Under the pieces are notes generated by a model. That model saw nothing but the letters and a program-made list of their open reading frames with translations, did not search any database and had not been told where the DNA came from. DNA of 64,000 nt, from the NCBI GenBank assembly GCA_002110485.1, contig MOWL01000047.1, positions 682,001 to 746,000 of the forward strand, in the 5' to 3' direction. Position numbers and translations under genes: made by a program. Of this stretch, positions 44,568 to 54,153 are shown one piece after another (within the stretch, counting starts at the first letter, position 1; every line of letters begins with the position of its first letter). Origin of the DNA: Emergomyces orientalis. Lineage: Eukaryota > Ascomycota > Eurotiomycetes > Onygenales > Ajellomycetaceae.

Positions 44568-44579
44568 CTCAAGACAAAA
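44568..44579. repeat. Target-site duplication of LINE 2, right copy
   Basis: CTCAAGACAAAA, identical to 38208-38219. Confidence 0.85.
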
Positions 44580-44881
44580 TCAGTCATGAGACCTGTGGTC
44601 TGTGGGCAACTCATGCCGCCATCTGTCCCAGAAACCTCCTCCTAGATTAGCAGTAGGCTGCCAGAAGCCAAGTTCAACTTCCGTAGAATATTGCCGTTTT
44701 TTTATTGCCTGGCGTATAGCGTTCAATGCAACACCAAGATGGTGCCTAATGCCAAACCGAGGCCGTTCTTTTCCCTTTTCAGCCTAATGGTTACGGCCAG
44801 CTCAAGGCCAAGCTATTATAATAAGTGTGCTCTCTCACGTGATCCAGCCTCGGGGAATCTCTTAGATAATGTGCATTATTG
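44580..44881. other. Host DNA between LINE 2 and the copia element
   Basis: About 300 bp with no recognised gene; the short plus ORFs are unsupported. Confidence 0.4.
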
Positions 44882-44983
44882 TGTTAGGTGATACTAGGGC
44901 TACCCGGGTCACATGCCCCACACACACATATATATTTTAGCTAGTTAGGTAGTTCAATATGATAGGCTTGATGCACTCTATGA
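44882..44983 (+). repeat. 5' LTR of copia element
   Basis: Starts TGTTAGGTGATAC and ends CTCTATGA directly before the primer-binding site. Contains a TATA-like tatatatttta. It appears identical to 49757-49858. It does not end in the usual CA. Confidence 0.92.
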
Positions 44984-44995
44984 GGTTATGAGGCC
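44984..44995 (+). promoter_or_regulatory. Primer-binding site for half-tRNA initiator Met
   Basis: GGTTATGAGGCC abuts the 5' LTR. Its complement GGCCTCATAACC matches the anticodon arm of initiator tRNA-Met (CAU), the internal half-tRNA primer known for Drosophila copia and yeast Ty5. Confidence 0.65.
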
Positions 44996-45057
44996 CTCTG
45001 TTTAATACGCTGCGTTACTGCTATCTATTTCTCTTATACAGCTAGTTCTTGCCTCTC

Positions 45058-48000
45058 ATGGTGAACTTACGGTCAGGCAACAGTCCTGATCTTACGAGGG
45101 AAAATAAGCCGACTAGGCGAGCGGAACGTACGCCGGAGAATATTGAAAACGAGCCCTTTCCAACCCCCATTACAGCCCGTAAATTGCCCGCAAGAGCTCC
45201 TTCGGAGGAGTCAAGTGCTGATTTCGAAGATCCAATGTCGGATATGTCGGATACGGGCTCAGATCGCGATGAACCCACCCAGGAGGCTCAGGTTGAGCAT
45301 GATGACTCCTTGAGCGCTGAGACCCGGGCGAGGTTGGAGATTGCGAGGTTGGAGAATGAAACAGCGCGGATTAAGGCTGGTGCTGGTGCGGGGGAGCTCG
45401 CAGGCGCCAATATGACGGCTTATTTGAAGGCCATTAAGGAGTTTCGACTTACAGTTAAGCTTCTTGAAAAGCCAGTTCTGCTGCTGGGCTCCATGAACTA
45501 TCCCATGTGGAGGGATGAGGTTCTTCTCGCGGCGAAGGATTCAGAAACAGATGATATTTTGTTAAATAAGGAGCTGGCCCCGCCTGAGGGGGTCAGTGAG
45601 GACGTTGCGAAGCTCTGGAGGGAGCGGAATAGCTGGCTGCGTAATTATATGTGGTCAGCGATTTCCGCACAGGCTAGAACTCATTTTACTATACCGAAGG
45701 AGAATCAATTGTCTGCCTATATGCTGTGGTCCATAGTAGAGGAGAACTTCGCTGAACGCCGCGTAGTTCGCCGGTTTCGTCTTTTCAATGAGTTCCTGGG
45801 TATGACGGCTGAGTCTTGCGGGTCGGATCGTGCGTTTATTGAGCGTCTCTTAGCCGTACGAACTGAATATAAGCGATTAGATTTTTATATGCCGGATTCC
45901 GTCTTCTTTGATCGATTGCTTGCGGGGATTCACAGTAGATGGGCCAATCTCATACGAAATAGGATGGATGATATTGAAAAGAGTGGTGAAGATACTCTCC
46001 TGGAGGATGATTTTGTGGGTCTATGCCGTGATATTCTGCTTCGATTGCCCTCTGGCGGCAGTTCCTCTTCTTCAAAGAACACAAAGGCGCCCGTAAATAA
46101 TGCGAGCAGTATGGATGATGCGGGTGAGAGCCCTGCTCCATCTGCATCAGGCAGGCCAAAATGCTCACATTGCGGGATTGTGGGCCATAATGAGGAGAGC
46201 TGTTGGAAAAAGCACCCAGAGAAGCGTCCGTCAGGTTATTCTAATGGAAAAAGGCGTGGTGGCACCAAGAAGGATAAGAAGAAGGCCAATAATGAGGATT
46301 CTTCCAAGAGCCCCGATGACGGCTCTGCTCCTGTACACAGTACGGTTGAGAAGGTGTTCCATGCTCGTGAAATCGTCCGTGATGATGATATTGCGGATGA
46401 GTGGGTTCTGGACTCGGGGTCTGGCGCTCACGCAACACCACGCAAGGAGCTTGTTAAATGCCATTCAATGAGCTCCAATGTTAAATTGAAAATGGCGGAT
46501 GGGACCATTGTTCCAGCTGCGGCCGTTGGTACGGTTGAACTGGCGGTTGATGGGGCGGATGTGTGCCTGGAAGGTGTGCGATTTGCCCCCGAATTAGAAG
46601 CAAATATCGTGAGCTTTGGCAAATTAGTCCGCAAGGGCTATACGTTCAAGCAATTGGCATATGGAGAAGCTCACTCGATTATTATGACCTCTCCCGATCG
46701 AATGGTCAGCTTCACTGCTGTTTTGAATGAGAAAGATATCTATGTCATTGAAAAGCCTCCGCAAATCCGAGATTTGATTCAATTCGCCATGCCTAATGGT
46801 GATTTTCGGCCCGTAAATGCTGTGGATGACTCGCTATTGGCTCTGCCATCAATGAATATAAAACCAGTAGAGCTCACGATGCTGCAATGGCATTTGAAGC
46901 TGGGTCATCTTAACCACATGGATATAGCGAAGATGGCCGCGGATCCGCGCATGGGGATGAGGATTAAAGGCTCCAAGGCTCTGCCTTTTTGTAAAACCTG
47001 CGTGCAGGCTAAGATGGCTCGTCCTGCTTTTGAGCCCATGATTAGAAAAGTGAAGCCTGCTGCACGATTATTTATTGATCTTGCGGGCGGTGGGCGTACC
47101 TTATTCAATGAGGATGGCGTTCCCACGTATGGGGGGGCTGATTATTGGACGAGTATTACGGACGATGCCACGAGATATCGGTGGGCCATTTTAATGGCCA
47201 CCAAGGGTGAAGCAACCGCGAAACTACGGGATTTTATAACAATGATTGAGACCACTGCGCAGCGATGCGTGGGCTCCTTGCACTGGGATGGTGGTGGAGA
47301 ATTCAAGAGCGATGAATTAAAAGCTTTTTGTAAACAGCGAGGCATTGCCTATGAGACGACTACGCCATATACCCCACAATCAAATGGTCCAGCGGAACGT
47401 GCGAACCGCATAATAATCGAAAGAACTAGGAGCTTGCTATTCGATAGCGGGCAGCCTAGGGACCTATGGGGTGAGGCCATGCAGGCTGCCGTTATGTTGA
47501 TCAATATGTCTCCCACCTCTACGAAGCTTTACGGGTGCAAGGAGGGGTCTCCGCTGACCCCCTTTGAAGCATGGATGGGGGTGCAGCCCACGGCGAATTG
47601 GCTGCATAGATGGGGCTGCAAGGTCTACAAGAAGGATCTGCGAGTTACTAATAAGCTTGCGGATAGAACGGATGGGAAAGAATGGATCTTTGTGGGTTAT
47701 CAGGGCCTTCATCAAGTTCGCATATGGGACCCTGATGCACGCAGGTTGGAGATAGCACGAGATGTGGTTTTTGATGAAGCTCTCGTGGAGGACGTGTCAT
47801 TCATTAATGCCGCTCTTCCGGCTCCTCATGAGCCAAATAACATACCGGATGAGCTCGATGTTTTGAATCCTGCGGATGGATGGCAGCACTGTCTCCTGCG
47901 GCGCCTGGCAAGGGAGCGGCCGCACATCATGAAGATGCTTGTCAATGGGGATCTGGAGGAGGCCATTGAGCCTACCTATCTTATAAACAGTGATGTTGAT

Positions 48001-49656
48001 CTCCTTAATGAGTCTGACGAGCATGCTAATGATAATGGTGATGAGCCCGTGCTTAGTACCCTTACGGACCGTCCCACGACCTTAGCGGAGGCTCGACGGA
48101 GCCCTGATTGGCATCATTGGCTCGAAGCAATGAGGAAGGAGGTCGATATGTTCAATCAAAAGAAAACATATGTTATTACTGAGCGGTCCCCGGATATGGA
48201 TGTTCTTACGGGTAAATGGGTATATGACCGCAAATTAAATAATAAGGGAGAAACCATCCGCTTTCGCGCACGATGGGTGGTTCGCGGATTCCTTCAGCAG
48301 CGAGGCGTCCATTATACGAAGTCTTACGCTGCCGTTGTCTCTGGTCCTACAACCAGAAGCCTATTCGCGATCTCTACGGCTAGGGGATGGAAATCGAAGG
48401 CAATTGATTACGTGTCTGCATTCCTTAATGGCGTGCTGCCACAGGAAGAAATGATCTATATGCAGCTCCCGACGGGCATAAAACATGGCAGGGGCAATCT
48501 AGTTGGCCTGGTTCGCCAGAGCCTGTATGGGCTGAAGCAAGCTGCGAGGACGTGGTATTTTCTTGCCACTGAGCATCTCACTTCGATTGGTTTCCGCATA
48601 TCACCGTATGACGGCGGATTCCTATATCACCCCATCCGTAAGGTGTATTTGACGCTGCACGTTGATGACTGCCGCGTTACGGGGCCCAATGAGCATGATA
48701 TTGACTGGGTTCTCGATGAGATTGCGAAGCGTTTTGACACCAAAAGAATCGACGATGATAAGCCATACTTAGGTATGGAAATTGCGGGCCGTAATGGTGA
48801 TTTACTGGTCACGCAAACACGCTATATTGATGAGATCCTTGATGATTTTGGCATGACTGCAATCAATCCGGCACCAACCCCCATGAATGCTGGCACAAAG
48901 CTCCAGTTCTCGCCGGATGAGGATAAGGGCCTTGATGATGATTTTACGGCTACGCGATATCGTCAAGGGCTTGGGTCTCTTCAATATCTGGTTACAAGCA
49001 CCAGACCGGATATAATGTTCGCGGTAAATTATTTATCGCGATTCAATTCTCGCCCAAATAAGGAGTGCTGGGCTGCTTTGAAGCATGTTCTCCGCTATAT
49101 GAAGAAGACTAGGACTACGGGCATTCTGTATAAGAGGAATATAGGGGACGAAGGGCTGGCTCCCATGGCCTACGCGGATTCAGATTGGGCGGGTGCAGAC
49201 CCCCAATATAAATCGACTACGGGCTATATTATAATGATCAATGGAGCTCCCGTATCATGGCGTTCGCAGCGGCAGATCTCTACGGCGAAGTCCACAACTG
49301 AAGCTGAGTATATTGCTGCTAGCGAAGCTGCGTGCGAGCTGATTTGGCTTAAAGATATGCTGCATGATGCGGGACTGCTTGAGAATGCGGATGGCTATGT
49401 TCTTTCCAATAATCTGCATATTGATAATAAAGGTGCCATTGATCTAGCTAACGGCGAGTCTTTAACTAAGCGCTCGAGGCATATTGAAGTCCGCTACCAT
49501 ATATTACGCGATCTAGTGGCTAAAAAGGAGCTCCTTCTTCGGCACGTCAGCTCAACGGAGAATAAGGCGGATGGTTTTACGAAGGCGCTGCCTAGGCCCG
49601 CATTCAATGCTTTTGTGGCTAATCTTGGCTTGATTGGTTCGGGGGGATCTGCTTAA
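45058..49656 (+). CDS. Copia Gag-Pol polyprotein
   Basis: 1532 residues from ATG 45058, one frame with no gag-pol shift. Gag has a UBN2-type region (MNYPMWRDEVLLAAKD) and zinc knuckle CSHCGIVGHNEESC at 369-382. Protease has the active-site VLDSGSGAHAT (Asp about 452). Integrase has a GAG-pre-integrase HHCC segment (WHLKLGHLNH, CKTCVQAK), the core Asp in HWDGGGEF at about 744 and Glu in SNGPAERAN. RVT_2 reverse transcriptase has KAIDYVSAFLNG and the catalytic box LHVDD (Asp 1203). RNase H has ADSDWAG, STTEAEYIAASEA and HIEVRYH, ending with NKADGFTKALPR. All catalytic residues are visible, so it could be functional. Confidence 0.96.
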   Translation: MVNLRSGNSPDLTRENKPTRRAERTPENIENEPFPTPITARKLPARAPSEESSADFEDPMSDMSDTGSDRDEPTQEAQVEHDDSLSAETRARLEIARLENETARIKAGAGAGELAGANMTAYLKAIKEFRLTVKLLEKPVLLLGSMNYPMWRDEVLLAAKDSETDDILLNKELAPPEGVSEDVAKLWRERNSWLRNYMWSAISAQARTHFTIPKENQLSAYMLWSIVEENFAERRVVRRFRLFNEFLGMTAESCGSDRAFIERLLAVRTEYKRLDFYMPDSVFFDRLLAGIHSRWANLIRNRMDDIEKSGEDTLLEDDFVGLCRDILLRLPSGGSSSSSKNTKAPVNNASSMDDAGESPAPSASGRPKCSHCGIVGHNEESCWKKHPEKRPSGYSNGKRRGGTKKDKKKANNEDSSKSPDDGSAPVHSTVEKVFHAREIVRDDDIADEWVLDSGSGAHATPRKELVKCHSMSSNVKLKMADGTIVPAAAVGTVELAVDGADVCLEGVRFAPELEANIVSFGKLVRKGYTFKQLAYGEAHSIIMTSPDRMVSFTAVLNEKDIYVIEKPPQIRDLIQFAMPNGDFRPVNAVDDSLLALPSMNIKPVELTMLQWHLKLGHLNHMDIAKMAADPRMGMRIKGSKALPFCKTCVQAKMARPAFEPMIRKVKPAARLFIDLAGGGRTLFNEDGVPTYGGADYWTSITDDATRYRWAILMATKGEATAKLRDFITMIETTAQRCVGSLHWDGGGEFKSDELKAFCKQRGIAYETTTPYTPQSNGPAERANRIIIERTRSLLFDSGQPRDLWGEAMQAAVMLINMSPTSTKLYGCKEGSPLTPFEAWMGVQPTANWLHRWGCKVYKKDLRVTNKLADRTDGKEWIFVGYQGLHQVRIWDPDARRLEIARDVVFDEALVEDVSFINAALPAPHEPNNIPDELDVLNPADGWQHCLLRRLARERPHIMKMLVNGDLEEAIEPTYLINSDVDLLNESDEHANDNGDEPVLSTLTDRPTTLAEARRSPDWHHWLEAMRKEVDMFNQKKTYVITERSPDMDVLTGKWVYDRKLNNKGETIRFRARWVVRGFLQQRGVHYTKSYAAVVSGPTTRSLFAISTARGWKSKAIDYVSAFLNGVLPQEEMIYMQLPTGIKHGRGNLVGLVRQSLYGLKQAARTWYFLATEHLTSIGFRISPYDGGFLYHPIRKVYLTLHVDDCRVTGPNEHDIDWVLDEIAKRFDTKRIDDDKPYLGMEIAGRNGDLLVTQTRYIDEILDDFGMTAINPAPTPMNAGTKLQFSPDEDKGLDDDFTATRYRQGLGSLQYLVTSTRPDIMFAVNYLSRFNSRPNKECWAALKHVLRYMKKTRTTGILYKRNIGDEGLAPMAYADSDWAGADPQYKSTTGYIIMINGAPVSWRSQRQISTAKSTTEAEYIAASEAACELIWLKDMLHDAGLLENADGYVLSNNLHIDNKGAIDLANGESLTKRSRHIEVRYHILRDLVAKKELLLRHVSSTENKADGFTKALPRPAFNAFVANLGLIGSGGSA

Positions 49657-49749
49657 TGGATTTAACTAAAAGTTTTGTACTTAGCTGCTATTTTGATTTT
49701 TGATGCCTATGGCGTGGCCTGTGTGCGTGCTCCTGGGGCGCCCTAGCAT

Positions 49750-49756
49750 GGGGGGG
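49750..49756 (+). promoter_or_regulatory. Polypurine tract of copia element
   Basis: A run of seven G directly before the 3' LTR, the expected primer for plus-strand synthesis. Confidence 0.75.
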
Positions 49757-49858
49757 TGTTAGGTGATACTAGGGCTACCCGGGTCACATGCCCCACACAC
49801 ACATATATATTTTAGCTAGTTAGGTAGTTCAATATGATAGGCTTGATGCACTCTATGA
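49757..49858 (+). repeat. 3' LTR of copia element
   Basis: 102 bp, same sequence as 44882-44983 by direct comparison. Confidence 0.92.
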
Positions 49859-50027
49859 CCAACAACCCCAATGTCACATGATTTCCACACGAAGTCGAGC
49901 ATCGTGGATGGACAACAGCAGGGTTTAAATGTTTCATGCTTGTTGTGCTTTTTGCAATCTCTCGTTTTTGTGAAGCCTGCCTTGGTGCACCCATCATATA
50001 TTCCATTTATTTAAACAAGCGGGTCTA

Positions 50028-50645
50028 ATGGATGCTGAGGCTTTACGCTGGGCATCGGAAATATCTGCCATCTTTGTGCTGGGGGGCCAAGGCTCGGGAA
50101 AGGCACGAGGGGCAAGAAATTAGCTGAAACCTACCATATCCAGCATCTGAGTGTGGGCGATGTTCTACGCAGCGAGATCGATCGAGCGGACTGTGAATAT
50201 GGGTCCATAATCAAGGGAAAGATGGAAAATGGTCGTGTTGGGCCGATGGAAATTACTGTTACGTTGTTGAAGCGTGTGATGAAGACCATGTTTGATTCCC
50301 AAAATCGAAGAGTTCAATTTATGCTGGATGGTGGGGTGACCTTTCGTCCTCCTTACAGCTAAATACTATTTTATTTAAGGCTGGAGAGGTTAATTGATAT
50401 CCAAATGAAAGTTTCCCACGCAAGATGGACCAGGCGATATACTTTGAAAAACAAATCTGCCCCCTCTTACGCTGTCCAGAAAAACGATGAGCTCTGTAAC
50501 CTCGTCTAAATTTGATGACAATCAGGACACTATACGAAAACGACTCCGGACATTTAATGACTTAACCATACAGGTTATCGAATACTACATGAAGCAGGGT
50601 AAGGTTATAGAAGTTGATTCCAACAAGGAGTTATCATCTATTTAG
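50028..50645 (+). pseudogene. UMP/CMP-kinase-like gene, broken copy
   Basis: From ATG 50028 the frame reads into a P-loop (FVLGGQGSGK), then shifts frame and hits a stop. It resumes with YHIQHLSVGDVLRSEID, GRVGPMEITVTLLKRVM and FMLDGG. After an unspliceable interruption at about 50338-50410 it continues PRKMDQAIYFEKQICP, NQDTIRKRLRTFNDLT and VIEYYMKQGKVIEVDS to TAG 50645. The order matches the nucleoside-monophosphate kinase family (uridylate/adenylate kinase): P-loop, NMP-binding site, lid. Frameshifts and altered residues make it non-functional. The retained intron-like interruption argues for DNA duplication rather than retroposition. Confidence 0.8.
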
Positions 50646-51142
50646 ATTTTGAGCGGTGCCTACAAGGAAGCGGTTTGATTTCCCTGGATCTTAATAAATA
50701 ATAAAGAAGACCTTCAAGCAGTGACGAACAGGCAATACTGAATGAGCTGAAAGGCTGGGTCATTCCAGGAAGCAAGGGAAACGCTGGCCTCATGAATACT
50801 CTGCTTAACTGAGTGGGCCGTTTGATATTAACTGGCCTGACGGGTCATCAGGCGTTCATTGGAAACGGGCATGGCATTGACATCGCCATACTTTCATACT
50901 TTTGATAGGTACAGTACATAGGTACATACCTGGGTAGGTAGGTAGTTACTGGAAGTTTTAGGTGTTTCTTTGTTCTTAATTCGTAGTATTTAACCAACCA
51001 CCACCCTTGCACCCTGTGCACACCACTTGTTGTCAGTGGTAAAGCAGCTTGATACACAATCGATATACCAAATTCCACCATCGGGGCCTTCTTTTACAAT
51101 TAGAAGTAGATATCTCATACTTGGAGTTTCTGCCACACTCAC

Positions 51143-51289
51143 CAATCTATAAAAGCGAGAGAAGTCACGCCAGCCGTTGGCATTGGGTTCACAAGTCTGG
51201 GGCATGTTGTCCTCGATGAGATCCGTTTGCCTGGTCGAGAACCACTTACCGATGCCCTGGGAGACTCTGGTGTTTACGGTAGGGTTCAT
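51143..51289 (-). CDS. Candidate first exon of a small unknown gene
   Basis: ATG 51289 followed by 49 codons (MNPTVNTRVSQGIGKWFSTR ... FYRL) ending at a consensus donor gtgagt at 51142. No second exon could be placed with confidence; the frame is open as far as 50990. It lies between two pseudogenes and may be a leftover. Family not recognised. Confidence 0.22.
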
Positions 51290-51408
51290 TTTACTCCTTT
51301 TCATTGAAACTATTACCGGAATAATCATGATCAAATGGGAATGTTACCTCAGTTGACACAGAATAGCGACGCTCGATTGTTTTACCGTTTCCGGAATCTT
51401 CTTCATTA

Positions 51409-52359
51409 GTTTGGATGATTTATGTGGGATGTGATTTTCCAGATACAGCTCAACAAGAACTGAAGAAATGGGGAGCTACATTGACCGTGAAGAAGGAATG
51501 GGAAAAGCCATCAACCCGCGGCTTGCTAGAAAATGCAGATACGACATTCCGGGCGTATGTCACCTACTAATTCAGCTCCTGTATAGAAAGGAGGGACAAG
51601 CTAATTTTTGGTAGCAGCTAAGAAGTTTCAGAGTACCATTTCAATCCTCCCGGTAAAAAATGAATGGTTGGAAGGTGCATTATGTTTGGCTTTAAGGACA
51701 TTTCATTTTCTTGAAGACCCAGTGAAGCTAGAAAATCGAGTTTCAGCTCTGTTCAGCATGAGAATCAGGGCCGGGATCACTGAGGCCCCTCTGATAATTT
51801 GGGAGCCAGCTCCTCTGTTCTGCAAACCAGAAGATCTTTCGGCCTGTTTGAAAGCAGTGGGCAGGGTTGATGTCTTTTCACCAAACCATCTGGGACTTCT
51901 GGCTTTATACGAAAAATCGGTGCAATCAGTTCTTGACAAGTCTGAAATTGAGGCTCTTGCGGAAAGGATTTTTGAAAGTGGAGTTGGGCCAGAAGGCGCA
52001 GGACTGTGATAGTCAGAGCTGCGGAACATGGATGCATGATAAAGTCACTCAATACACCTCCCATATGGGTTCCTCCTTATTATCAATCTGAGCCTGAAGC
52101 ACAGCTAAATCCTAGAGTGGTGGATTCAACTGGTGCTGGGAATGCGTTTCTTGGTGCTTACGCTATTGGGTTTCTGAGAACGGGTGACAGCGTCGAGACA
52201 GCTTGCTATGGTTTTGTTGGAGCCTCTTTTTCTTTGGAGCAAGTGGAATTTCCAAAGAGAAGTAATGAAGGGGCCGAGGAATTATGGAATGGCGTCAACG
52301 TCGCATCGAGACTGCATGAGTTTATTTCTAAGGTGGGATATGTCAGAACAAGACAGTAG
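51409..52359 (+). pseudogene. PfkB-family kinase (Mak32-like), broken copy
   Basis: The first piece, 51409-51569, reads VWMIYVGCDFPDTAQQELKK and STRGLLENADTTF, then stops. The second, 51608-52009, carries EAPLIIWEPAPLFCKPEDL and VDVFSPNHLGLLALY. A one-base shift at about 52003 moves the frame to 52006-52359, with VIVRAAEHGCM, VVDSTGAGNAFLGAYAIGF (PfkB signature 2) and FVGASFSLEQVEFPKRS. The order and motifs match the fungal Mak32-like branch of the ribokinase family. The N-terminus before 51409 is missing. Non-functional. Confidence 0.85.
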
Positions 52360-54153
52360 CGACATGACTCCCTACTCAAGTCAGATCAACCAAACAGTCT
52401 TGTGTTTCATCGACAATCTACGCCTGGCTAGCTTGGAATAGCGCGTCTTTGTTCAAACCACACATCAAATTTTTTATCTATTGTACCAGACAGGAGAATC
52501 TAAGCAAGGCATTTTGGCATCCAATAATGGAAATGCGAAACACTCCAAACAGAGAGAATGGGCTGAATTTAAAACACCTTCTTACTTAACTCTTTCTTTC
52601 TTTCTTTTCATCCTTCCCCTCCTTCAAATGCCCGGTTCTTTTGTTGACCGCTGCATTACGGCTGTGGTGCAGTGCACCCTATCCAAATAAACTTCCCAGG
52701 CTTCTTTTTGATAAAGTTTTAGCATTTCAACAGGATCGACGAGAAGGTCAGCCCAATAAGCGTAGGATTAAACAGCAGGGCGGCGAGGATGACCACCAAG
52801 CCGAGCTCTGATATGAGCTAAATAGACGTATCATGACTTATAATGACCGTGATCCAGATGCTACATTTGATTTAAGTTGAACATTTTTTTCCCTTGCGAT
52901 TGCGCTCAGAGCGAAGGGGGCGTATTGCCGAAGCAGGGCTGACGCATATTTGAGTTGTGAGGAAAGTGCTTGAGAATCGGATAGTTAGGTAACTACTATC
53001 TGTCTTCGTGCTAACTGGTCGCGTAAAAAGCCATCCATATAATGATATCAGCAAGGAGGTGTACAGTGTTGTTTTCCGCTTGAAGAATTGAAACATCTTT
53101 TGATTATTTTCTTGGTCTTGCTCATCGAAGATGTCTCTGTTATTATACTAATACATTTCACAGCACTCACAGAATCTTTCAGGTTAAAATGATACAGAAT
53201 ACAAGATACACTGTACTCACTTCCCCCAAACTTCTACATATGATTATACCCTGAAGGGGTGGGAGGGTCTAGCTCTTTGATGGCTCGCTCCATGCTAAGG
53301 GGTTAAACTTCTGAGGTTGTCAGTGGTGAAGCCAGTGTTCTCTAGTTAGTTACCGTTTGGTCATTATTTCACAAGTGGCCGCCCTCCCCATGGCGCATAT
53401 TCACAGAACTAAAAAGATACAGCTGAGAAAACCACAAGGTGCAGATTTCAACAGCAAAGCAAAACCAACAAACATAGGAATATGAAAGAAAAGAAATGGA
53501 GAAGGGAATGCCCACGACACCCTTCATTTAGTGATTGAGTGAACAGCGGCATCTCCTATGCGCCAACTGCAAGGAAATTGCTTCATCATGTAGTAAATTT
53601 GACAGAAGTGAGAGGTTTTACAGCATGTTTCCTTGTAGCGGGTGACTGGCTGGTGGGCAGAGCGTGAGGAGGGTGGTGCCTTGGTATAGTTATGAATACT
53701 TTTTTTTCTATTTTTTCTTTTATGGTGATAGTTAGGTTAACTAGCTAACTACTGCTGACTAATCCACTCTCCCCAACCCCATCATCAGCTGCTTTCTTTC
53801 ACAAAAAAAAGTCAACAACGAGAACAAGAACGAGCACGAACGGCACAAACTGAAGAGTCGCCAGGAGACAGACAGATAAAATGTTTTTTAACTGGGTTCC
53901 TTGCCCTTGACGCCGCCTCCCCGCCTGCATCTCCATCCTTCATCTTCCTCTCCTCAACAATTCTCCGCCATCTCCTTTGCGTTGGGGTGGCTTCTTTTAC
54001 ATGTGATTGTCGTCCTTGTCATCTCGGGCATCACCACAAATTCTCAAATACTGCTACGACTGCGACTATTATCTCAACTATATACACGAGAGCTAGGCTA
54101 CAGCATTCTCTCGGTGTATTTGGGCTTGTTACCTTTGGGGCCTATCTTTCATC
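52360..54153. other. Intergenic, end of the island
   Basis: About 1.8 kb with no supported gene or element. The last part (53700-54153) is the probable promoter and leader of the acyltransferase gene; overlapping plus ORFs there are shadows. Confidence 0.45.

Larger units (their letters stand above)
44882..49858 (+). mobile_element. Ty1/copia LTR retrotransposon, structurally intact
   Basis: 4977 bp: two identical 102-bp LTRs, a primer-binding site, one uninterrupted Gag-Pol ORF in copia order (Gag, protease, integrase, reverse transcriptase, RNase H) and a polypurine tract. Identical LTRs and the open ORF indicate a recent insertion. The flanks (..gcattattg / ccaacaacc..) show no 5-bp target duplication. 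Confidence 0.95.

Noticed and set aside
44941..45000. LTR ending at ..GATGCA to give canonical TG...CA ends
   Set aside because: Both copies remain identical for eight more bases (CTCTATGA) and the primer-binding site starts right after them, so the longer LTR is better supported; the shorter choice gives no target duplication either.
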